Positions 54,039-61,939 of a DNA stretch of 64,000 nucleotides are shown one piece after another. Source of the DNA: Ferruginibacter sp. (GTDB taxonomy: Bacteria; Bacteroidota; Bacteroidia; Chitinophagales; Chitinophagaceae); NCBI GenBank assembly GCA_014379905.1, contig JACMKX010000020.1, positions 62,001 through 126,000 on the forward strand. Reading direction: 5' to 3'. Position 1 is the first letter of the stretch. Each line of letters opens with the position of its first letter. The notes beneath the pieces are model-generated. The model had not been told where the DNA came from. It saw only the letters and a program-made list of their open reading frames with translations, and ran no database searches. The position numbers were made by a program, and so were the translations under genes.

Positions 54039-54327
54039 ATGAGTGGTGTTTGGTTATTCAGGGTATTTTTAATGGTATGGCTGGCTATATTTAAAGCTCC
54101 CGTTGGTTTTGACCCGGAAACTTTTACCGGGCCTTTTTTTGAATGCTTTGGGAGTATTTGTATACGTGTTCCCCCGGGTAATTGTAGCCTGGTATTTCTA
54201 TGCCAAAAGATCTCTGTCGTTAAGGGTAAAATGGTGGTTTACTATCCTTCTTTTTATTATAACCATCTGTATTGGGATTGGCAACATAGCAGCTACTATA
54301 GGTTTGTGGATTCCAAGAATACATTAA
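54039..54327 (+). pseudogene. Small membrane protein gene with a frameshift at a T7 tract
   Basis: The first frame from ATG 54039 reads WLFRVFLMVWLAIFKAPVGF and then GPFF. The other frame, joined at the T run 54134-54140, continues LNALGVFVYVFPRVIVAWYF and, further on, WWFTILLFIITICIGIGNIA to a stop at 54327. Together they make a three-segment membrane protein of about 95 residues. Separately each frame is broken. A one-base indel in the homopolymer explains it, whether mutation, phase variation or sequencing error. Confidence 0.6.
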
Positions 54328-54403
54328 TGCATTTTTTTTTGTCACGATGAAATAAAGTAGCTTAGCCCCTGTTGCTATAAGTTTCTGCGATAAAATAATT
54401 ATC

Positions 54404-54949
54404 ATGACAAAAAAGATCATTGCATTTGCACTCCTTAGTTTTATTGCCGGCTGTGCGAATGCACAGTTTGCCGACTCTATAAAAATGCAGTTATTAAAAG
54501 ACTGGAATCGCTCAAAAGAATATACCCTCTCCTATTTAAATACCATGCCGGCAAACGCATATTCTTTTAAACCGCAGGATAGTGTAAGAACTTTTGCGCA
54601 GCAAATGATACATATGGCACAAGGAACGGTAAGTTTAATGGCAGCAGGTACTGACGTAAAAATTCCTGGTATTATTAACAGGCAGAATTTAGAAAACATT
54701 CCTTCCGCATTAAATGCTGATTCTGTAAAATATTTTATAACGTTGAGCTATGATTATGCTATATCTTCTTTAACTACTTTTAATATGGCCAATAGTTTTG
54801 AATATGTACGCCGGGGAAATTTTAATGAGAGCCGCCTCGCATGGATGCTGAAAGGGTATGAGCACCAGGCGCATCACCGTGGCCAGACAACCATTTATCT
54901 TCGCACTGCAGGGCTGATACCCCCCAATGAAAAATTATTTGACAACTAA
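54404..54949 (+). CDS. Secreted DinB family protein
   Basis: A 181-residue DinB-fold protein with a leader (SFIAGCANAQ; either Sec cleavage after Ala or lipid at Cys). The metal ligands lie at IHMAQG (His near 70) and EHQAHHRGQTTIYLR (His cluster near 152-156). Exported DinB proteins are common in Bacteroidota; the substrate is unknown. Confidence 0.8.
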   Translation: MTKKIIAFALLSFIAGCANAQFADSIKMQLLKDWNRSKEYTLSYLNTMPANAYSFKPQDSVRTFAQQMIHMAQGTVSLMAAGTDVKIPGIINRQNLENIPSALNADSVKYFITLSYDYAISSLTTFNMANSFEYVRRGNFNESRLAWMLKGYEHQAHHRGQTTIYLRTAGLIPPNEKLFDN

Positions 54950-54971
54950 TTATAATCCACAGTGATTATTT

Positions 54972-55043
54972 ATGAGAAAATATGTCGTAGTTTTTATTTT
55001 AACGGTAGTTATTAATGGCTTTTATTGTAGGGCTTGTAATTAA
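54972..55043 (+). other. Tiny hydrophobic ORF overlapping the next start
   Basis: A 23-codon frame (MRKYVVVFILTVVINGFYCR...) ends TAATG, overlapping the ATG of the gene at 55043. It could be a leader peptide or the remnant of a longer gene. Weak evidence. Confidence 0.25.
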
Positions 55044-55594
55044 TGCAGCTTATAAAAAATAAAACCTTCATTCATAGAACAGATATGAAGCCTGTTTATA
55101 AAGCATCCTCCGATTTCCGTTTTTTTCTATCTGTTGTACTCAGGTTTACATGCCTGGTTGGCCTTGTTTACCTGTACTATATTTTTGACGATAACCAAAG
55201 GCTGGAAACAGTTGCAACAATTTCGTTAGCGCTCGTGTTTTTTATTTCGGGTAATACTGAAATTATTATTTACCCGGGTAAAGTGGTTGAAAAAACCAAC
55301 TCATTTGCTTCCATGATTTTACCCGGAAAAGAAAAACAGTTTGAAATAAGTGAAATAAAAAAAGCGTATTTGCCCGAAGATATAAATCCAGGAGTAGATG
55401 AACTTACTGCTGTTGCTGTACTTGCAGCCCTTTTACCGGGAAAACATACAAATTACGGTGAAAGGTGGAATGTTATATTGCTGGAAATGAATGACGGAAA
55501 AACAGTCCGGCTTTTTGCAGAACTTTCAAAAAGAAAAAGGGAAAAAGCTGTAGCTGTAATTAATTCACTCTTGCCGGCAAACGATAGCAAATAA
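55043..55594 (+). CDS. Two-membrane-segment protein of unknown function
   Basis: A 183-residue protein (169 if started at the ATG 55085). Two hydrophobic segments lie near residues 28-46 and 57-75. The C-terminal part (about 80-180) resembles a PH-like cytoplasmic domain (IIIYPGKVVEKTNSF, WNVILLEMNDGKTVRLF). No specific family recognised. The TAATG overlap with the tiny upstream ORF favours the first start. Confidence 0.6.
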   Translation: MQLIKNKTFIHRTDMKPVYKASSDFRFFLSVVLRFTCLVGLVYLYYIFDDNQRLETVATISLALVFFISGNTEIIIYPGKVVEKTNSFASMILPGKEKQFEISEIKKAYLPEDINPGVDELTAVAVLAALLPGKHTNYGERWNVILLEMNDGKTVRLFAELSKRKREKAVAVINSLLPANDSK

Positions 55595-55706
55595 CGTCTT
55601 CTGAATAGAATTTCCTTGTACCCCATAAATATGTGATTTGCCTATCACTATTAATTTTAGCTACTACATTTATTGCGGATTATTTAATAACTGCAATTTA
55701 TAGCTC

Positions 55707-56387
55707 ATGAAAAAAATCGGGTTGGTGGGTGGTATCAGCTGGGTATCCACTATGGATTATTACAAATTTATCAATGAAGGAATAAATTCAAGGTTGGGGG
55801 GATTGAATTTTGCTGAATGCGTTATATACTCCCTCAACTTTGGTGATGTGCAGGCAAAAAGCTGGGAAAATGCTTACGAACTATTATTGAATGCCTGTAA
55901 AAGTTTACAACGCAGCGGCGTTGATGCTATTGTTTTATGTGCAAATACAGCACACCTTTTTGCTGATGAACTACAGCAGGAATTACAACTGCCTTTTATA
56001 AATATAATTTCAGAAACCGGAAAAGTTGTTAAGCAGGAAGGATTTAAAAAAGCAGGATTGCTGGGCACTCAATTTACCATGGAGATGGATTTTTACAAAA
56101 AAAAACTGGAGGCATATGGAATAGAAGTATTGATCCCTTTAGAACCAGCAACCAGGAATTATATTCAACATACTGTAAAAGAAGAATTGGGTATTGGATT
56201 CATCAGCCCTCAAACCAGAGCAAATTATGTAAGTATTGTAAATGAATTGGCTGCACGAGGTGCAGAGTGCATCATATTGGGCTGCACAGAAATTCCCCTG
56301 CTGATCAGCCAGGCTGATGTTGTCATTCCTGTGTTTAATACAACCAGCATCCATTCGCAGGCAATTGTTAATTATGTAATTTCATGA
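55707..56387 (+). CDS. Aspartate/glutamate racemase family protein
   Basis: A 226-residue cofactor-independent racemase homologue. The two catalytic cysteines are in LCANTAH (near 78) and GCTEIP (near 192), as in the RacX/YgeA group. It probably interconverts L- and D-amino acids in the cytoplasm; broad-specificity members make D-amino acids for wall or biofilm signalling. Single gene, followed by a pseudogene. Confidence 0.87.
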   Translation: MKKIGLVGGISWVSTMDYYKFINEGINSRLGGLNFAECVIYSLNFGDVQAKSWENAYELLLNACKSLQRSGVDAIVLCANTAHLFADELQQELQLPFINIISETGKVVKQEGFKKAGLLGTQFTMEMDFYKKKLEAYGIEVLIPLEPATRNYIQHTVKEELGIGFISPQTRANYVSIVNELAARGAECIILGCTEIPLLISQADVVIPVFNTTSIHSQAIVNYVIS

Positions 56388-56398
56388 TAACTTATGTT

Positions 56399-56967
56399 TA
56401 TCATTACCGGAATATTTAAAGCCAGCATCAAAGAATTTTAAAAAAATTCTACCGTTCGAAAAATACACACTAACAACCCAATTAACCCATGATGAAGTGT
56501 ACAAAAGATTGTCGGAAAAAAAGTCCCTAAATGAATATCTGGAATTACAGGATCGCATAATTCTGCAACCTGGGAATACGAAGGTCATGTAACAAAGACG
56601 AATTTCGAGATTTCGAGAATCATTGATTACCACAATTCTTTTTTACCGCTAATTAAAGGAGAATTTTCTACTTTTTTAAGAGAGACACAAATAAAAATTA
56701 AAATGAAGCCCAACACATTTGTAATCGTATTTATGATTATCTGGATGAGGGTTATTGGTCTGGGCTGCCTGGGCATCATTTTAGCCGGGATCATTCGATT
56801 TAAAGCGTTTTCCCAAACAGGTTTTTCGCCCATATTACTAGTGCCATTTGGTATGTTTATTTTCGGTTGCTCCTATTTACATTACCTTTTAAAATGGAAA
56901 GTAAAAAATCAAAAGTATTTTTAGCAACACTGTTGAACGCAACAGCAACCAGTGAGAAAATTGCATA
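56399..56967 (+). pseudogene. Frameshifted membrane protein gene of unknown function
   Basis: Three frames must be joined. The first reads PEYLKPASKNFKKILPFEKY and TLTTQLTHDEVYKRLSE. The second, from about 56550, reads ATWEYEGHVTKTNFEISRII and two membrane segments (VIVFMIIWMRVIGLGCLGII, ILLVPFGMFIFG). The third, after the run near 56890, ends KVFLATLLNATATSEKIA at the TAA 56965-56967. No clear ATG starts the first part. I recognise the pattern as a Bacteroidota hypothetical family with a PH-like N-terminus, but cannot name it. Confidence 0.6.
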
Positions 56968-57128
56968 ACCGAATCAAAATTTCAACAAGCAATGTAAAAG
57001 ACAAAGAATACTCAAAGCGATAGGCTACGGGCTTTTATAAGAATCCTATTCAATTGGGTTGTTACAGGCAAAAATTGATCATTCAACTTAATAAAAAACG
57101 GCAACACTACTGGGGGTGGTGTTTACCA

Positions 57129-57161
57129 TTGCATTCGCCAACGCAAAAGGGATTAACTTTG
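57129..57161 (+). promoter_or_regulatory. Candidate promoter of the P450 gene
   Basis: TTG (57129-57131) and TAACTTTG (57154-57161), an exact TAnnTTTG box, are 22 bp apart. The ATG follows only three bases after the -7 box, so the mRNA would be leaderless or nearly so. Confidence 0.4.
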
Positions 57162-57164
57162 TGT

Positions 57165-58496
57165 ATGGTTCCTCAAAAGAATAAATACAATCTTCCTGTT
57201 GGATACTCTTTGTTGCAGACTACTCTAAAATCTACAGAATTTCTAAATAATCCCATACAGTTTATTTCTAAAAGTATGGTGGTCTTTTCCGGCACTTATA
57301 CTGCTTCCTTGGGAATCAACAGGAAACTTATTATCACGCAGGATCCGGGATTTATTGATTATATCTTGAAGGTAAATCATCGCAATTATCACAAATCAGA
57401 ATTGTCAACAGAACGTGCCGTGCAATTTTTTGGCAACGGATTACTTTTCTCCAACGGAGATTACTGGTTAAAACAGCGGCGCCTGATACAACCTGCTTTT
57501 CACCGGGAGAAATTACAGGGCTTGTATAATATCATTGTATCAACGATTGATGAATATGTTATAAAATTTCCAACGGGGACCAACATTGATGTTTACCCGC
57601 TGGCGCATGAACTTTCTTTCCATATTATTGTCAGATCATTGTTTGATATTAAATTATCCGCATCAATAATGGAAGAACTCAGCCAGGTTTTTACCGAATT
57701 GCAGGATTTTCTCATCAAAGATATCAACCAGCCTTTGCGCAAACTATTTTATCCTTTTACCGGCTCAGAAAATGCGCAATTAAAAAAGGCCAGGAGGTTA
57801 CGAGAAATTTTTACAGCCATCATCAATGAAAGAAAAGCCAGTACTGAAAGTTATGCTGACCTGCTGGATATGCTCTTAAAAAGCAAATACGAAGATACCG
57901 GCGAAGCCATGACAACCGACCAGGTAATTGATGAAATGCTGATCCTCATTTTTGCGGGGCATGAAACTACAGCCAATACACTCTCTTGGTTATTATATTT
58001 ATTAGCTACCCACAAAGAAATATTACAACAACTCAGGACTTCTTTGAAAGATAGCACCGTATTCGAAAGTTTGAGTAACGAATACCTGAAAGCAGTGATC
58101 AATGAAACCATGCGCCTGTACCCGGCAGCATGGATGACGGAGCGGGTAGCGCTGGAAGATGATTCATTTAAACAATTCTCTTATCCGAAAAATACCATTA
58201 TCATTCCTTTCTTTTTTGGATTGCACAACGATAAATTCTTTTGGAAAGATGCTGTGAAATTTCAGCCGGAAAGATTTATTAACGATCCAATCCTTGCAAA
58301 ATCCAAACATTATTTCCCTTTTGGTGCAGGACCAAGGATGTGTATAGGTAATAATTTTGCCATTGCAGAAATGTGTTTTTTTGTTTTCGCCTTTTTAAAG
58401 CAATTTAATATTGAAGCTACCATGCAAATACCTGTAATGAAACCTTTAATCACTTTGCGCCCCGATAGAGTAGTTTTGAACATTGAGAAATTATGA
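57165..58496 (+). CDS. Cytochrome P450
   Basis: A 443-residue P450. The ATG at 57165 is chosen because the 37 codons upstream in frame are not protein-like and a promoter box precedes it. It shows the I-helix AGHETT (264-269), the ExxR motif ETMR (Glu314, Arg317) and the heme loop FPFGAGPRMCIG with Cys393. No membrane anchor, so it is a soluble class I-type bacterial enzyme needing a ferredoxin partner, which is not nearby. It resembles CYP102/CYP4-like fatty-acid or terpenoid hydroxylases in its core motifs; the substrate is unknown. Confidence 0.92.
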   Translation: MVPQKNKYNLPVGYSLLQTTLKSTEFLNNPIQFISKSMVVFSGTYTASLGINRKLIITQDPGFIDYILKVNHRNYHKSELSTERAVQFFGNGLLFSNGDYWLKQRRLIQPAFHREKLQGLYNIIVSTIDEYVIKFPTGTNIDVYPLAHELSFHIIVRSLFDIKLSASIMEELSQVFTELQDFLIKDINQPLRKLFYPFTGSENAQLKKARRLREIFTAIINERKASTESYADLLDMLLKSKYEDTGEAMTTDQVIDEMLILIFAGHETTANTLSWLLYLLATHKEILQQLRTSLKDSTVFESLSNEYLKAVINETMRLYPAAWMTERVALEDDSFKQFSYPKNTIIIPFFFGLHNDKFFWKDAVKFQPERFINDPILAKSKHYFPFGAGPRMCIGNNFAIAEMCFFVFAFLKQFNIEATMQIPVMKPLITLRPDRVVLNIEKL

Positions 58497-58514
58497 ATCA
58501 ATATTTTTAAAGAT

Positions 58515-58544
58515 AAAGCTCACAGCATATTACTGCGAGCTTTT
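58515..58544 (+). terminator. Probable terminator of the P450 gene
   Basis: AAAGCTC...CAG pairs with CTG...GAGCTTTT (58515-58544) around a short loop, 19 bp after the stop. The T-tract is short. Confidence 0.55.
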
Positions 58545-58568
58545 ATACAAAGCTGTACTTTGCTATGC

Positions 58569-58790
58569 TTAATTGCTGCCTGTACTTTCTTTTGAATATT
58601 CCAGCAGGTCTCCCGGCTGACAATCCAGCACTTTGCAAATTGAATCGAGTGTGCTAAAACGAATGGCTTTTGCTTTACCGGTTTTGAGAATGGACAAATT
58701 GGCCAATGTCAGATCTACCTTTTCCGACAATTCATTCAGCGACATTTTTCGCCTGGCCATCATTACGTCGAGGTTTACTATTATTGCCAT
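58569..58790 (-). CDS. XRE-family HTH transcriptional regulator (YozG-like)
   Basis: A 73-residue Cro/C1-type HTH protein (MSLNELSEKVDLTLANLSIL as the recognition region, then STLDSICKVLDCQPGDLLEY). It is the small regulator that usually accompanies DUF2975 membrane proteins, here 2 bp after that gene's stop. It probably represses its own operon through the perfect dyad at 59374-59408. Confidence 0.88.
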   Translation of the reverse strand: MAIIVNLDVMMARRKMSLNELSEKVDLTLANLSILKTGKAKAIRFSTLDSICKVLDCQPGDLLEYSKESTGSN

Positions 58791-58792
58791 GG

Positions 58793-59341
58793 TTATACGG
58801 TTAATTCGTTTTCAGATTGGATTTCAATTCCTCTTTTAAAAATTTGTGACAGCACATACAATACCACGCTCATAAAGATCCAGACATCGGCACCCCCAAC
58901 GGTTTGCAATTGAATGTCGGGCATTGCAACGCCTTTTCCGGATAACCAGCGGCTATATTTTGTGGCCCACCCAGCAAAAAGACCAATTCCAAAACTGAGC
59001 AAAGCCATTATTAAAATAAAATGCTGTAGTTCTATACTGAAAGGCTGCGCAAGGTTTAGCTTTTTGTTGTAGAATATTTTTACAATCAGGTAAAACATTA
59101 AAGCCTTCATCACCGCTACAATGCTTATTAGTATTATTTGTGCAACAAAGTGTCCCCGATCGAAATTGAACAGGGCAGTCAGGTTTACTTCCTGCCATAG
59201 CTTATCGACTTGGTCGGGGTTTACGATAAACCGTAGCACTGCACTAACAATAATGGCCCCGGCTTCAACGGAGAGGCCCAGAAAGAGGATCCATGCCAAT
59301 ACACGAAGCACATTTAAAATTTGTTTGCTAGAGATCTCCAT
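58793..59341 (-). CDS. DUF2975 family membrane protein
   Basis: A 182-residue protein with four membrane segments (about 10-32, 55-80, 100-125, 150-175). The ATG at 59341 is chosen over a non-ATG codon nine residues upstream because it follows a consensus promoter with a 24-bp leader. DUF2975/HTH pairs are widespread; the membrane partner is thought to have a regulatory role, perhaps sequestering the HTH protein. That is family speculation. Confidence 0.85.
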   Translation of the reverse strand: MEISSKQILNVLRVLAWILFLGLSVEAGAIIVSAVLRFIVNPDQVDKLWQEVNLTALFNFDRGHFVAQIILISIVAVMKALMFYLIVKIFYNKKLNLAQPFSIELQHFILIMALLSFGIGLFAGWATKYSRWLSGKGVAMPDIQLQTVGGADVWIFMSVVLYVLSQIFKRGIEIQSENELTV

Positions 59342-59365
59342 AACGTTTGATTTAGTTTGACAATG

Positions 59366-59396
59366 CAAATATAAATCTATATTTATTGATAAACAA
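59366..59396 (-). promoter_or_regulatory. Consensus promoter of the DUF2975/HTH operon
   Basis: On the minus strand TTG (59394-59396) and TATATTTG (59366-59373) are separated by exactly 20 bp, the Bacteroidota -33/-7 optimum. The start codon lies 24 bp downstream of the -7 box. Confidence 0.65.
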
Positions 59397-59408
59397 TAAA
59401 TATAGATT
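59374..59408. promoter_or_regulatory. Perfect 15-bp inverted repeat, likely operator of the HTH regulator
   Basis: AATCTATATTTATTG (59374-59388) and CAATAAATATAGATT (59394-59408) are exact reverse complements with a 5-bp spacer. The dyad fills the space between the -7 box and the -33 region, so a bound dimer would block RNA polymerase. Confidence 0.7.
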
Positions 59409-59518
59409 GAAATTTAATAAAATAATTTTTTGAACCAATTTACCCTGCTATAAATAATCCGCTTGGCCGGCAAAAAAAATTATTCAGCAGTCTTTAATTA
59501 CTTATGGTAAATACCAAT

Positions 59519-59545
59519 AAAAAACCCCTTCTAAAAAAGAAGGGG
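59519..59545 (-). terminator. Second intrinsic terminator downstream of ftsZ
   Basis: CCCCTTC (59525-59531) pairs with GAAGGGG (59539-59545). On the minus strand it is followed by six T (59519-59524). It lies about 70 bp beyond the first ftsZ terminator. Confidence 0.8.
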
Positions 59546-59613
59546 CTACATACAAACAGTAATTACAAACACAAAGTTTAATAGTTAAGTAGGGCGGTTG
59601 CGCCTTACCTATA

Positions 59614-59642
59614 TAAAAAGCCCGGACGATTATCGCCGGGCT
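59614..59642 (-). terminator. Intrinsic terminator of ftsZ
   Basis: AGCCCGGaCGAT (59619-59630) pairs with ATCGcCGGGCT (59632-59642), followed on the minus strand by TTTTTATA. It begins 9 bp after the ftsZ stop. Confidence 0.85.
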
Positions 59643-59650
59643 ACCATTTA

Positions 59651-61618
59651 TTAATCAGGTTTCTTACCATCCAGAAAAGTGTTGATCGTACTGATCTCCG
59701 CCTGGTTATTATCGTCTGTTTTTACAGTATAATTACTGTAAAAAGATTCCACGTCTGCAATCTGGTTGTGCATTTCCATATTGCGGCGAAGGTAAGCAGG
59801 CACCGTTTCAAACTCATTGTTAGGATCGGCTGCATTGATGTTGAATGACAAATTACGCAGCTTCGCAATGCGTTCCGTAGCCCGGCGCCTAAGTTCTTCT
59901 GTTTCGTCCTGCATTGCAGTATCCTCAACAGTCGACATCATGATGGGCTGAGTTTGTTGTACAAGGGGCTCATCCTCCGCCGCTTTCTGGGAATCTTTAA
60001 CCACCAGCTGCATTTCTATAACAGGCTCGTCTTCCTGCACAGGTTTCTGCATTGGCAGTGGTTCCTCGTTCGAATTGGATTCTGGAATGGTTGGCTTCTC
60101 CGTTGCATAAATTTGCGCCGGTTTGGCCAGGAAGCTCCCCGACGAAAGGGTGCGACCTTTATTGCTAGCATCGTTATCTGATGTAGATATTTGTTGTTGT
60201 TCGGTGTTACTAATTGGAAGGTTGCTGGTTGATTTCGGAGGAACGGTATTATGGGTCTGCTGGGTCAGATCAAACTCTATCACCAGAGTTTGTTCAGGTG
60301 CCGAAGATATCTCAAAATATTCCGGGGCATCTTCCTTTTTTTCCACAGTAGTTTTACTAAGTAATTCTACTGGGTTTTGCGGTTCCGGGTGCTCATTTAG
60401 TATAGGCATAAAGGCATCGGCTTCCGGTAAAACTGCTTTTAACTCCGCCATTGGCTCTTCCTGTATTTCTGCCATCGCTTTTTCATCTTCAACAACAACG
60501 ACTGCTGGTGGCTGTTTGTCTTCAATCAGGTCAAACTGTAAAGTAGGTTGTTGTGAAATAAGGTGATTTGCCTTTGGCATTTCCAACTCCATTACAATTT
60601 TATCGTTCCTTACTTCTTTTTCAGTTGCAGGTTTTGCTTTTGGAAAAGGATCCTTGTGTTCAAACCCTGTTGCAATTAAAGTGATACTGATTTCGCTGCC
60701 CAAAGTATTATCATAACCAAGCCCCAGGATCACATCCGTATCTTCTCCTGCCTGGCTCAGTAAATGATTTTGTATCACTTCCACTTCGTCCATGGTAAAT
60801 TCGTGTTCACCTTCGGCAGAATTGATATTGATCAATATCCATTTAGCACCCCGAATGTCATTGTCATTCAGTAATGGCGAATTCAATGCATTTTCAATAG
60901 CCATTTGTGCCCTGTTCTCTCCTTCGGCAATGGCACTGCCTAAAATAGCCACACCACCATTACTCATCACCGTGCATACATCGGCAAAATCCACATTGAT
61001 CTGGCCGGTGCTGTTAATTACATCGGTGATACATTTTGCGGCAGTTGCCAATACATTATCAGCTTTGGCAAACGCTTCCTTCATTTTTAAATTCCCAAAC
61101 TGGTGACGCAATTTATCATTGCTTATCACCAGCAAAGTATCCACATGATTTTTTAAATGCATGATACCTTCTTCGGCCTGCGCAATTCTTTTCTTTCCCT
61201 CGTATGCAAAAGGCGTGGTAACAATACCAACAGTCAAAATACCAAGGTCTTTACAAATTTTTGCCAAAATAGGTGCACCACCTGTACCGGTACCGCCGCC
61301 CATACCAGCAGTGATAAATGCCATTTTGGTATTCACTTCCAGGATGCGCTTTATTTCTTCCAGGCTTTCTTCTGTTGCCTGCCTGCCAATGGCAGGATTG
61401 GCACCGGCCCCCAAACCCTGTGTAAGGTGTGGCCCCAGCTGGATCTTGTTAGGAACTTTGCTTGTGGCAATGGCCTGGGCATCCGTGTTACAAATTATAA
61501 AGTTTACGCCTTCTATATTTTGCGAAAACATGTGGTTTACTGCATTACTGCCACCTCCACCAACGCCTATCACTTTAATGATAGAAGACTGGTCTTTGGG
61601 CAAATCAAAATGAATCAT
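59651..61618 (-). CDS. ftsZ: Cell division protein FtsZ with long C-terminal region
   Basis: A 655-residue FtsZ. The GTPase domain (about 10-320) has GVGGGGSNAVNHM, the tubulin signature GGGTGTG (107-113) and the T7 loop NVDFADV. The usual FtsZ length is 350-400 residues; here an acidic, Gln/Pro/Ser-rich linker of almost 290 residues follows. The conserved C-terminal peptide VPAYLRRN is at about 606-613, and another 42 residues come after it. It forms the division ring with FtsA, whose gene is upstream. Separated from ftsA by a 318-bp repeat-containing gap. Confidence 0.97.
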   Translation of the reverse strand: MIHFDLPKDQSSIIKVIGVGGGGSNAVNHMFSQNIEGVNFIICNTDAQAIATSKVPNKIQLGPHLTQGLGAGANPAIGRQATEESLEEIKRILEVNTKMAFITAGMGGGTGTGGAPILAKICKDLGILTVGIVTTPFAYEGKKRIAQAEEGIMHLKNHVDTLLVISNDKLRHQFGNLKMKEAFAKADNVLATAAKCITDVINSTGQINVDFADVCTVMSNGGVAILGSAIAEGENRAQMAIENALNSPLLNDNDIRGAKWILININSAEGEHEFTMDEVEVIQNHLLSQAGEDTDVILGLGYDNTLGSEISITLIATGFEHKDPFPKAKPATEKEVRNDKIVMELEMPKANHLISQQPTLQFDLIEDKQPPAVVVVEDEKAMAEIQEEPMAELKAVLPEADAFMPILNEHPEPQNPVELLSKTTVEKKEDAPEYFEISSAPEQTLVIEFDLTQQTHNTVPPKSTSNLPISNTEQQQISTSDNDASNKGRTLSSGSFLAKPAQIYATEKPTIPESNSNEEPLPMQKPVQEDEPVIEMQLVVKDSQKAAEDEPLVQQTQPIMMSTVEDTAMQDETEELRRRATERIAKLRNLSFNINAADPNNEFETVPAYLRRNMEMHNQIADVESFYSNYTVKTDDNNQAEISTINTFLDGKKPD

Positions 61619-61781
61619 GTTTGTAAGTTTGAAAACCCCTCCGCCCCTAAAGGGGAACTTTGGAGAAGTTTGATTAGTAAGTATGTTTTACTGTACGTAA
61701 CAGGAGCTTTTATTTTTAAGATCCGGTTACTGTGCTTGTCTTAAAATTTATTTTTATACCAACAGCAGTATTTCATAGTGT

Positions 61782-61939
61782 CATCGTTGCGTCGCAATCC
61801 TTTCATCGGCATTCCATTGGGCAACATTATAGACCCATATTTCTTTTCGCCGCAAAGACGCTTAGGCGCCAGTTAAATATTCTTTGCCTATTCGTGTCTT
61901 AGCGGTTAAAAACGGGTCTGACCTTGGGTGCCGACCCTA
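61782..61939. repeat. Bipartite intergenic repeat, copy B, ending at the ftsA stop codon
   Basis: It has the same end blocks as the element at 14780-14908: CATCGTTGCGTCGC and ATCGGCATTCCATTGGG at one end, CGGGTCTGACC and CCGACCCTA at the other. Between them is GCCGCAAAGACGCTTAGGCG, unrelated to copy A. The minus-strand element starts TAGGGTCGG, and this TAG is the ftsA stop. The rest of the ftsA-ftsZ gap (61619-61781) holds a CCCCTAAAGGGG palindrome at 61649-61660 and no gene. Confidence 0.6.

Noticed and set aside
57054..57164. Longer P450 N-terminus
   Set aside because: The additional residues are not protein-like and a promoter box lies directly before the ATG at 57165.
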